From the NCBI GenBank assembly GCA_001723855.1, contig MCBC01000131.1, positions 1-23,777 of the forward strand: DNA of 23,777 bases, given 5' to 3'. The notes below the pieces were generated by a model, which saw nothing but the letters and a program-made list of their open reading frames with translations, had not been told where the DNA came from and searched no databases. Origin of the DNA: Candidatus Altarchaeales archaeon WOR_SM1_86-2 (lineage in GTDB: Archaea > Altiarchaeota > Altiarchaeia > IMC4 > MCBC01). Within the stretch, counting starts at the first letter, position 1; each line of letters starts with the position of its first letter. The position numbers and the translations under genes are program-made. Below, piece by piece: positions 16,355-22,730 of the stretch.

Positions 16355-17536
16355 TTATATATCCCTCTGTATGTTTTTTTCTCTTTCACATATTTCTTTT
16401 ATAGTTCTTGCAAGGGTATTTGATGTGAATAGTTGAACCCCCAGGATAATCAATAATGCTCCTGAAATAATGTATGACCAGTGCAGAGTTATATTCATGG
16501 TTGTAATATATTCCAACATCATTGGCATGTTCAAAACAATACCCAGGACAATTAAAATAACTCCCAGGATATCATATCTGGCAAAAAAATGGGGGGAATA
16601 TACAAACTTACGCACGCGACACGTGTTCATTTCCTTTCCATGTAATACATGAACAATGATATCGGATAAAATTCCAAATGTTACTAAATTAATCCCCCCC
16701 GCAATTAATATGAGTGAAGCCATGCTACGATATATAAGATAATCTGGAACAGTATGTGTTTGAATGTAATATACCAAGGATGGCATCCCAATTAATACCC
16801 CTGCTAAGATGAGCAGCAAACCGATTGTACCGAAAATCTTTAAAGGCCTGTACTGTGTGACCATACTCAACATACCCATCAGAAATCTATATCCGTGCCT
16901 GCTGGGACTAAGTTTGGATTCTCCCATTCTTTCTTGATAGGTAATTGGAACCTCCATCATTTTTAGATCCTCATGAACTGCTCTTGTGCTCATAACCGGC
17001 GTGAATTCCAGATCATCCGGGAGGGGATATATCCGTGGAAGAACGCTTTTCTTGAAGACCCGCATACCACTTGCGGTATCAGTAATTTTTGAACCCGTTA
17101 AGATACCAAGAAATTTTGCAAAGAACCGGTTTCCCATATATCTAATTTTTGACATTTCTGTATATTTCCCCGCGAGCCGGGAACCAACCACAATATCTGC
17201 ATCATTATCTATCAACTCCCTACATAATTTATATAAATATTCCGGCGGGTATGTGCCGTCAGCATCTAAAAAAGCAAGCAAGTCCCCGTTTGCATTTCTA
17301 AATCCTGTTTTAAGTGCCGCACCATATCCTTTATTATGTTTATGGGTTATTAATTTTACGTCATACTTGGATACTTCATCAAATGTATCATCAGTTGAGC
17401 AGTCGTTTACTACTATAATTTCAACATCCTCCATACCATTTTCGATTATTTTTTCTTTACTATTCCATATCCTTTCTATAGTTTTTCCAATCCCGCTTTC
17501 TTCGTTATATGCAGGGATTATTATTGACAACTTCAT
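16355..17536 (-). CDS. Polyprenyl-phosphate glycosyltransferase-like GT2 with C-terminal membrane helices
   Basis: Residues 1-230 are a GT2 domain of the Dpm1/ArnC type: IIIPAYNEESG (5-15), VVNDCSTDDT, HNKGYGAALKTG, FLDADGTYPP (89-98, metal site DAD), VVGSRL, DTASGMRVF. About 232-375 holds four hydrophobic helices. The family moves a sugar from a nucleotide donor to polyprenyl phosphate at the cytoplasmic face. It is the first gene of a two-gene minus-strand operon with the rhamnosyltransferase-like gene. A perfect 20-base palindrome lies 36-55 bases upstream of its start, over the probable TATA region. Confidence 0.88.
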   Translation of the reverse strand: MKLSIIIPAYNEESGIGKTIERIWNSKEKIIENGMEDVEIIVVNDCSTDDTFDEVSKYDVKLITHKHNKGYGAALKTGFRNANGDLLAFLDADGTYPPEYLYKLCRELIDNDADIVVGSRLAGKYTEMSKIRYMGNRFFAKFLGILTGSKITDTASGMRVFKKSVLPRIYPLPDDLEFTPVMSTRAVHEDLKMMEVPITYQERMGESKLSPSRHGYRFLMGMLSMVTQYRPLKIFGTIGLLLILAGVLIGMPSLVYYIQTHTVPDYLIYRSMASLILIAGGINLVTFGILSDIIVHVLHGKEMNTCRVRKFVYSPHFFARYDILGVILIVLGIVLNMPMMLEYITTMNITLHWSYIISGALLIILGVQLFTSNTLARTIKEICEREKNIQRDI

Positions 17537-17571
17537 TTTGAGAGCCGATAAATTCCACCCCTCTGCTTACT

Positions 17572-17591
17572 TAAATCATAGCTATGATTTA
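17572..17591. promoter_or_regulatory. Perfect 20-base palindrome in a divergent promoter
   Basis: TAAATCATAGCTATGATTTA is its own reverse complement. It sits in the 97-base gap between the divergent starts at 17536 (minus) and 17634 (plus), overlapping a minus-strand TATA-like stretch. A homodimeric repressor or activator site is plausible; the regulator is unknown. Confidence 0.5.
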
Positions 17592-17633
17592 TTTTTAAAT
17601 TCAGATTAATTAAAAAATCAAGTAAAGTAATTA

Positions 17634-18155
17634 ATGGCATTAAAAGAATTAAACAGTAAAAAAGAATCAGGAATAAACCTTGAATCAACCATATACGCAA
17701 CGTTTAAAATCTTGCTGGTTCTTTTTTTATTGACACTACTGGTGCAGGCATTTATCGATGACATATATTATTGGTATTTGTTTGGCGGGGGCGGCGTCCC
17801 CGGGGAGGACAGCGAGCGGCTTCTAAAGTTCCCGGAGGATGATATGGGCATGGAATGGGCAGAAAATGCAGAAGTCCGGAAATATGCAAACAGCAGCACA
17901 ACCGTTGAAAAGGTCAATAATTCACTCATACTTGAACTTAATCGGCAAGAAAGGCGGGTTACCTTAGAAACATCTGATGGGACGACCCATCTATACACTC
18001 TAAAAAGGGGGAATTACAACCCAGGCATATATTACCTCTTAGTTATTGTCATTATTTTTGGGGTTTTAACAATGTTAACCAAAAAAGGGGATATGGAGAG
18101 GCTCAAGACGAAGAAGTTGAAGAAAAACCAACCACCGCTTATTACTTGCTTGTAA
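17634..18155 (+). CDS. Unknown membrane protein, C-terminus probably altered by a frameshift
   Basis: I do not recognise the family. Residues about 21-45 form a membrane helix. About 50-128 is a polar, probably outside domain with a GGGG start, acidic patches and two N-glycosylation sequons (N86SS and N95NS). A second helix follows at 132-150. After LTKKG the frame becomes Lys-rich and stops at 18155. The frame one base back continues instead into GYGEAQDEEVEEKP and two further hydrophobic helices up to 18271. The switch point coincides with AAAAAAGGGG at 18081-18090. Read through with one base added, the protein would have 212 residues and four helices. Its place beside a membrane glycosyltransferase suggests a role in the same surface pathway, but nothing more can be said. 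Confidence 0.6.
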   Translation: MALKELNSKKESGINLESTIYATFKILLVLFLLTLLVQAFIDDIYYWYLFGGGGVPGEDSERLLKFPEDDMGMEWAENAEVRKYANSSTTVEKVNNSLILELNRQERRVTLETSDGTTHLYTLKRGNYNPGIYYLLVIVIIFGVLTMLTKKGDMERLKTKKLKKNQPPLITCL

Positions 18156-18271
18156 TTTTTATGTGGGCGCTGGGAGCTTTTTTAATCTGGCATACACTTA
18201 AAACGATGGATGTTGGTTATGTTGCTTATTTGATTTCAGGACTTGGTGGGGTTTTAATTATATGTTTATAA
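18082..18271 (+). pseudogene. Out-of-frame C-terminal continuation of the 17634 membrane protein
   Basis: This frame has no good start of its own upstream of the hydrophobic part. It encodes an acidic linker then YYLLVIFMWALGAFLIW and YVAYLISGLGGVLIICL before TAA 18269-18271. The YYLLVI at its start resembles the second helix of the upstream frame (YYLLVIVII). Coherent membrane helices and an acidic linker argue that this was once coding. It fills the gap before the next gene at 18288. Confidence 0.55.
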
Positions 18272-18287
18272 ATTTTAAATCAGAAAA

Positions 18288-19937
18288 ATGAAAAAAATTG
18301 ATATAAAATTAAAAATTTTATTTTTAATTTTTGTATTTGGGATACTCAGTTTTATCAGTTATGACCTCAATAAATATGAGGCATTTTACATACCCGATTT
18401 TACAGTAAATATATTTTTCTCTAAATTGGTCGCAGAAGAGCATACATTAAAATACTGCAATGAATATGCCGTGAAATATAATGCCCCTGTTTTTGGTGGA
18501 AGATACTTCGTCCGCGCAAAAGATGATGGTTGTGTAACACATGCGTATTTTCACGGTTACATAATAATCCTGGCTATTTTTAGAATGATTAATGAGTCCT
18601 TGATATATTTTGTAACTCCATTGCTCGCAGTGATCGCATTAATATTTTTCTATAAAATATCGCGATTATTTTTTGATGAAAAAACATCCCTCCTGGGGGT
18701 TATAATATTGTCCTTTTCCGTGCCTTTTTTCTCTTTTTCGGTTATTTATTATAATAACCTCGCATTATTCGCGTTCTTTCTCGGTGCACTATACTTCTTT
18801 TTCAAATTATTGCAGACCAATGCCACCAGATATTATATATTGTTCCCGATTTTCTTATCGATCGCCATATGGGCGAGATACCCTGCTGTCCTGTTTTCCA
18901 TACCATTGATAATTGGCTTTTTTAGTGGGGGATACAGAAAAAAATTTTATTTCTTGAATCGCGATGAAATTAGCATCAAGGACAGCAATGAAGCAAAATT
19001 GTTAATATCCGCGCTCGTGTTCCTGATTATGATTTTACCTTTATTTGCCCTGAACATTGATTTATACGGGCATCCGTTGGGATTGTTTTTCAGCCAACAA
19101 ACCTCATTTAACCAGTATACTACTGAAGCAGTTATGCATGAATACGGAATTGAAAATAAAGGCATATCATTTTATGGTTTTGATATCATGTTCAGTAATT
19201 TGAAGTATTTTTTAAAATTAAACAGCATAATATCAATCTTCTCTGCGATCGCTCTCGTTTATTTCATTATAAATAAACAGAAAAGAAAAGAGATATTTTT
19301 TTCCAATACGTTCTGGATATTGACGGGTATAGCATTATTTTGTTGTTTATTTTATTTAGGGGTTGATTGGTATGACCCCATTGCGTACAAATTTATGATA
19401 CTTCCATCATTAGGAAGGTATTTATTGCCCGTTCACGCGATTATGATACTATTAAGTTCATACATCGTGATTTCATCATTAAAATGTGCCGATCCACGTG
19501 CCGGCAAGATAGTAATTGCAGCGGTCGTTATTTTCATTATTGCCTTTAACCTAAATATCACGGTGAATGAAGTATCTGGTCTGAACAATATGAAACTCTG
19601 GGTACTGGCAGCGGAGCATAAACAAAATATTATATTGGAGGCGGTTCCTGAAAAAGATGCCGTAATTTTTACCAGATATTCGGATAAATATATCTTTCCA
19701 AAACGAACTACTGTAATCTATACCGCTTTTCCACCAGAAACACGAATAAAACAAACATCTGACTTGGCAGAGAAACTGTTAAATGATGGTGTGCCTGTCT
19801 ATTTCATAAACGAATCTGGAGCAAGATATGATATATTCACGGTAGATGAATATCTATCAGAATTTGAGAAAAATAATATGTCTTCAAAGTTAGCTAATAA
19901 TGAAAGCGTTTATATTTACAAGGTGCATTTAAACTAA
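18288..19937 (+). CDS. GT-C type membrane glycosyltransferase (family 39-like)
   Basis: A 549-residue protein with about ten or eleven hydrophobic helices and a polar C-terminal tail of about 110 residues. The first extracytoplasmic loop has PDFTVNIF (36-43), whose Asp is a candidate for the catalytic acid usual in GT-C enzymes, then GGRYFVRAKDDG and THAYFHGY. The overall plan resembles PMT/ArnT/GT39 enzymes, which transfer sugars from polyprenyl-phosphate donors outside the membrane. The tail includes a stretch duplicated as a relict at 992-1129. The gene ends 9 bases inside the converging Dpm1-like gene, whose product could supply the lipid-linked donor. Specific sugar and acceptor are unknown. 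Confidence 0.8.
   Translation: MKKIDIKLKILFLIFVFGILSFISYDLNKYEAFYIPDFTVNIFFSKLVAEEHTLKYCNEYAVKYNAPVFGGRYFVRAKDDGCVTHAYFHGYIIILAIFRMINESLIYFVTPLLAVIALIFFYKISRLFFDEKTSLLGVIILSFSVPFFSFSVIYYNNLALFAFFLGALYFFFKLLQTNATRYYILFPIFLSIAIWARYPAVLFSIPLIIGFFSGGYRKKFYFLNRDEISIKDSNEAKLLISALVFLIMILPLFALNIDLYGHPLGLFFSQQTSFNQYTTEAVMHEYGIENKGISFYGFDIMFSNLKYFLKLNSIISIFSAIALVYFIINKQKRKEIFFSNTFWILTGIALFCCLFYLGVDWYDPIAYKFMILPSLGRYLLPVHAIMILLSSYIVISSLKCADPRAGKIVIAAVVIFIIAFNLNITVNEVSGLNNMKLWVLAAEHKQNIILEAVPEKDAVIFTRYSDKYIFPKRTTVIYTAFPPETRIKQTSDLAEKLLNDGVPVYFINESGARYDIFTVDEYLSEFEKNNMSSKLANNESVYIYKVHLN
19858..19892 (+). repeat. Direct repeat, right copy (within GT-C gene tail)
   Basis: Matches 1071-1105 at 34 of 35 positions. 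This copy is within an intact reading frame, so it is the source form and the left copy is the fragment. Confidence 0.75.
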
Positions 19938-20657
19938 ATGTTTTTTAAAAAGACGATTTTTAAGGACATTGAAATTAAACCCAAAAAAATCAAAGACATC
20001 CCAATTGGACAGTTTGGATTTCCCCTCTCTGCGCTCCTTAAAAACAATGGGGATCTCCTTTATCTTAAACCCTTTTTTACTTGCCCGGTGCAGCATCTCC
20101 ACCTGGAATGCATAACCATCAGATTCTATTTCATTCAGATCAATCACCTCAAGAACTTCCCCTCTATATGCCCTGAAACCTGAGGTCAGGTCGTTGATCT
20201 TTAGACTCAAACATTTCCGCGAGAACATATTGGCCGTCCTGCTTACCACTCTCCTGTGCAAACCCCAGTGCTCAATTCCCCCGCCTTCAACATACCGCGA
20301 GCCGACCACGACATCATAATCCGCGATATTTTTGATAAATCGGGGTATGTCCCAGGGGTTGTGAGAAAGATCGGCGTCCATCTCGAATATAACATCCGCA
20401 TCACTATCCAATGCATGCTTAAATCCCGCAACATATGCCGACCCGATGCCTGCTTTTCTTTCCCGCCGGATCAAGGCTATCGGATATGCTGCCGTCAGCC
20501 CCCGAACAATTTCTGCGGTCCCGTCCCCGGAGTTGTCATCAACAACGATGACCTTTCCCTGGATTTCATGCTGTTTGAATACCTCAAAGATCTGCGTAAG
20601 CACAACTTCAATATTTTCTCTTTCGTTGTATGTCGGCAGCACCATGGATATGTTCAT
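19929..20657 (-). CDS. Dolichol/polyprenyl-phosphate mannosyltransferase-like synthase (Dpm1 type)
   Basis: Makes a polyprenyl-phosphate sugar from a nucleotide sugar at the cytoplasmic membrane face. At 242 residues it is a soluble Dpm1-type form without C-terminal helices. Motifs are MVLPTYNERENI (5-16), VVDDNSGDGTA, RKAGIGSAYVAGF, FEMDADLSHNP (91-101, DAD metal site), VVGSRYVEGG, NDLTSGFRAYR, and FKERREGKSKLS, all diagnostic of the family. G+C is visibly higher than in the genes to its left, suggesting a resident gene. It converges with the GT-C gene by a 9-base overlap. Mannose and glucose cannot be told apart as donors. Confidence 0.92.
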   Translation of the reverse strand: MNISMVLPTYNERENIEVVLTQIFEVFKQHEIQGKVIVVDDNSGDGTAEIVRGLTAAYPIALIRRERKAGIGSAYVAGFKHALDSDADVIFEMDADLSHNPWDIPRFIKNIADYDVVVGSRYVEGGGIEHWGLHRRVVSRTANMFSRKCLSLKINDLTSGFRAYRGEVLEVIDLNEIESDGYAFQVEMLHRASKKGFKIKEIPIVFKERREGKSKLSNWDVFDFFGFNFNVLKNRLFKKHLV

Positions 20658-20745
20658 TTGTGATTAAAATTATTTTTTTAAATAATAAAATACAGGATGT
20701 CAACTTTCTCCTGACCAAAATTCCGTACCATCTATAAATGAAGTG

Positions 20746-20767
20746 TTTATATGTTTATCCTGGCATA
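20746..20767 (+). promoter_or_regulatory. Promoter element of pilin gene 1 (repeated ahead of pilin gene 2)
   Basis: TTTATATG (20746-20753) begins a 22-base stretch identical to 21402-21423. It is a TATA-like box about 65 bases ahead of the start codon, predicting a leader of about 40 bases. The rest of 20658-20818 is AT-rich and would also hold the Dpm1 promoter on minus. Confidence 0.55.
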
Positions 20768-20808
20768 ATATTAATAATAGTGGTTTGCAATAATAATTAA
20801 TGTCCAAC

Positions 20809-20814
20809 GGAGTG
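20809..20814 (+). promoter_or_regulatory. Shine-Dalgarno site of pilin gene 1
   Basis: GGAGTG, four bases before the ATG at 20819. Pilin 2 has GAGGTG in the same place. Most other genes in the window lack a clear site, so these are stronger than usual. Confidence 0.6.
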
Positions 20815-20818
20815 AAAA

Positions 20819-21277
20819 ATGCAAAAACCGAACAGAAAAGGACAAGGTGCGATGGAGTACGTTATGGTCTACGGCTGGGCAATCATGGTTGTGATAGTCG
20901 CGGGCGTTGCGCTGTGGTATATGGGGGTGTTTAACCTCGGAGTAACACCAAAAAACTTTAAGGGGTTTGAACCATTGAAACCATTGAGCTGGGCGGTTTA
21001 TTCCGACGGCAGTGCTTCAATTATTATGGTGAGTGCCGAAACGACGATTATAACCATTACTGACGTAGGAGGCGACTGTGATTTTAACCTGCCAAATGAA
21101 ACGCATATTTCTCCCGGGGGGGAATTTCAGATAACTGCAGATGCAGGCGACTGTGATACTGGTGCTGCGAAGGGGGGTGTTTACCATATAGAGGTGAGAA
21201 TTATCTACAGCAAGTCAATAAGTGCGGTACCCGAGACCCACAGCAGTACAGGGACAATACACGGCCAGTATGAATAA
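20819..21277 (+). CDS. Class III signal peptide (archaeal pilin-like) protein 1
   Basis: Begins MQKPNRKGQGAMEY followed by a hydrophobic helix (about 15-37). Archaeal prepilin peptidases of the EppA type cut before the Gln in such Q-x-x-x-E sequences, here after Gly8, with Glu13 the conserved +5 Glu; the helix would then pack in a pilus core. The outer domain of about 115 residues has LSWAVY, two cysteines (Cys87, Cys112) that may pair, a sequon N93ET, and ends HSSTGTI.GQYE. About 60% identical by eye to the next gene. The family is secure, the assembled structure (pilus or surface protein) is not. A T6 tract follows at 21282-21287. Confidence 0.88.
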   Translation: MQKPNRKGQGAMEYVMVYGWAIMVVIVAGVALWYMGVFNLGVTPKNFKGFEPLKPLSWAVYSDGSASIIMVSAETTIITITDVGGDCDFNLPNETHISPGGEFQITADAGDCDTGAAKGGVYHIEVRIIYSKSISAVPETHSSTGTIHGQYE

Positions 21278-21281
21278 ACCA

Positions 21282-21287
21282 TTTTTT
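21282..21287 (+). terminator. Poly-T tract after pilin gene 1
   Basis: Six T in an AT-rich stretch, five bases after the stop codon. The same TTTTTTAAATAATAAA sequence also occurs at about 20674, upstream of pilin 1, and may mark the edge of the duplicated unit. Confidence 0.4.
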
Positions 21288-21401
21288 AAATAATAAATAT
21301 AGTCGTTTGGTTTGAAGTTTTGAGATTCAAAACCGTGAGCGATGCCGTGAGCCTGAAATACACTCATGATGTGCACGATGTTGCGATAATGTCCGTCATT
21401 A

Positions 21402-21423
21402 TTTATATGTTTATCCTGGCATA
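21402..21423 (+). promoter_or_regulatory. Promoter element of pilin gene 2 (copy of that of gene 1)
   Basis: Twenty-two bases identical to 20746-20767, starting with TTTATATG. The distance to the start codon is about 20 bases longer than in gene 1; the extra sequence includes TGGCAG ... CTGCCA, a possible stem. Between the pilins (21278-21401) there is a small 7-bp hairpin at 21317-21333 and no gene. Confidence 0.55.
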
Positions 21424-21485
21424 GATAGTAATAATGGCAGTTTGGCATAAATTTTCCTGCCAGCCATAATAATTAACGTCCAGCA

Positions 21486-21491
21486 GAGGTG
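21486..21491 (+). promoter_or_regulatory. Shine-Dalgarno site of pilin gene 2
   Basis: GAGGTG, four bases before the ATG at 21496, a strong match to the 16S rRNA 3' end. Confidence 0.6.
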
Positions 21492-21495
21492 AAAA

Positions 21496-21972
21496 ATGCA
21501 AAAACCAAACAGAAAAGGACAGGGTGCAATGGAGTACCTTATGAGCTACAGCTGGGCAATCCTGGTGGTTGTGATTGTAGGTGTTACGCTGTGGTATATG
21601 GGGGTGTTTAGTTGGTTTGGGGGAATATACTCCTTTGGGGGAGCACCCAAAACCTTCACCGGGTTTGAAGAAATAAAGCCGTTGAGTTGGGCAGTATACG
21701 AGAACGGCAGCGCCGTGATTACCATGATGAGTTTGGATTACGCATCTGTGACCCTCACCAGTGTGGGTGGTGATTGTTCATTCAGGTTACCGGATGACAG
21801 GGTGATCCCCCCCGGAGAAGCATTTCAGATAACTGCGGATGCAGGGGACTGCCCTGCTGATGCCAGGGGCACGGTCTACCGCATGGGCGTAAAGATCTTT
21901 TACACAACGAATATAGCACACCAGGGTGAATTACATTCCAGCACAGGGACAATACAAGGCCCTTATGAATAA
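21496..21972 (+). CDS. Class III signal peptide (archaeal pilin-like) protein 2
   Basis: A paralogue of the preceding gene. The first 14 residues are identical, including the K7-G8|Q9 cleavage site and Glu13. The helix (15-37) is conserved; six extra residues (FGGIYS region, about 41-49) lengthen the segment after it. Cys94 and Cys119 match the Cys pair of protein 1, and QITADAGDC is shared exactly. The sequon is N70GS instead of N93ET. It ends HSSTGTIQGPYE. Its own promoter copy and strong Shine-Dalgarno suggest independent, probably high expression. It probably co-assembles with protein 1. Confidence 0.88.
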   Translation: MQKPNRKGQGAMEYLMSYSWAILVVVIVGVTLWYMGVFSWFGGIYSFGGAPKTFTGFEEIKPLSWAVYENGSAVITMMSLDYASVTLTSVGGDCSFRLPDDRVIPPGEAFQITADAGDCPADARGTVYRMGVKIFYTTNIAHQGELHSSTGTIQGPYE

Positions 21973-21975
21973 ACC

Positions 21976-21989
21976 TTTTTTTCTTTTTT
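21976..21989 (+). terminator. Poly-T terminator after pilin gene 2
   Basis: Seven T, a C, then six T directly after the stop codon, ending within the last codon of the converging ACT gene. Typical archaeal intrinsic terminator composition. Confidence 0.6.
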
Positions 21990-22383
21990 AGAACTCATAA
22001 TCCTCATCATCCAGTGCTTTCAATGCCCTTTCAAAGTCATCCGGCTTAATTAACAATCTCCCCTCTTTTTCAGATGTTGTCAGGAGATAGATATACTGGA
22101 GGTCAACTTTCTTCTGAGCCAGTTTGCGGGCGATTCTTGCTACCTCCCCTGGTTTGTTGGCTACCTTTATTGTTATAACGTCGGACTCCAGGACCTTAAA
22201 TCCCCTCTTTTTCAAAACCTTTACCGCGCTTCCAACATCCTCGACCATTATTCTTATAACTCCTGTTTCAGCGATCCCTTCACCAAGAATGGAATCTATG
22301 TTTATATTGGCGCTGCCTAAAGCGTCGCAAACCCCAACCAAAACTCCGACCTTATTTTCTGTAATAACCGTTATTTGTTTCAT
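21988..22383 (-). CDS. Tandem ACT-domain regulatory protein
   Basis: 131 residues made of two ACT domains. The first (1-68) begins ITVITENKVGVLVGVCDALGS and the second (70-128) VITIKVANKPGEVARIARKL; both show the beta-alpha-beta start and the Gly at the turn where amino acids bind in this family. No catalytic or DNA-binding domain is attached, so it would be a small ligand sensor acting on a partner. Archaeal genomes hold many stand-alone ACT proteins of this size; the ligand is unknown. It converges with pilin 2 (15 bases) and is divergent from the KaiC-like gene. Confidence 0.88.
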   Translation of the reverse strand: MKQITVITENKVGVLVGVCDALGSANINIDSILGEGIAETGVIRIMVEDVGSAVKVLKKRGFKVLESDVITIKVANKPGEVARIARKLAQKKVDLQYIYLLTTSEKEGRLLIKPDDFERALKALDDEDYEF

Positions 22384-22400
22384 TTTCTATTTAGGTTTAT

Positions 22401-22418
22401 ACCTTTTATATTTATATT
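22401..22418. promoter_or_regulatory. Divergent AT-rich promoter between ACT and KaiC-like genes
   Basis: The 68-base gap carries TTTATATTTATAT (22406-22418). Read on plus it is a TATA-like box with a start site expected near 22435, close to the GTG. Read on minus it gives ATATAAATATAAA about 25-35 bases before the ACT start. Neither gene shows a Shine-Dalgarno, so short leaders are likely. Confidence 0.4.
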
Positions 22419-22451
22419 TCAATATTAATTATTAATAAACTAAAATCTGCA

Positions 22452-22730
22452 GTGGAACGAAAAGCAATAGAGAAAACACCCACGGGCATTAAAGGCTTTG
22501 ACGAAATACTATTCGGGGGATTGCCGGAGGGCTGGACCGTGCTGCTCAGCGGATCAAGCGGCACCGGCAAAACCATATTCTCGGTGGAATATCTGTACAG
22601 GGGCATAACGGAGTTTAATGAGCCGGGGGTTTTCGTTGCCTGCGAAGAATCCTCGGATAAGATCAAGAGGGCTGTTGCCGGGTTTGGATGGGATCTTGAA
22701 GCACTGGAAAAGGAGGGAAAACGGATATAG
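22452..22730 (+). CDS. KaiC-like ATPase, N-terminal part of first domain (frameshifted)
   Basis: GTG start. It begins KTPTGIKGFDEILFGGLPEG, the usual opening of archaeal KaiC-domain proteins, then Walker A GSSGTGKT (34-41) and the CEES catalytic-Glu strand (65-66). The frame stops at TAG 22728-22730 after KEGKRI, in the middle of the RecA fold. The rest of the domain continues in the frame one base back. Ninety-two residues alone cannot form the domain. Either one base is missing near GGGAAAA (22715-22721) or the gene is inactivated. Confidence 0.75.
   Translation: MERKAIEKTPTGIKGFDEILFGGLPEGWTVLLSGSSGTGKTIFSVEYLYRGITEFNEPGVFVACEESSDKIKRAVAGFGWDLEALEKEGKRI

Noticed and set aside
16986..17609. 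A 207-codon open frame on plus
   Set aside because: It lies antisense to the well-supported GT2 gene at 16355-17536 and encodes no recognisable motif.
21317..21333. A 7-bp hairpin as a terminator for pilin gene 1
   Set aside because: No T tract follows it; the T6 run at 21282-21287 is a better candidate.
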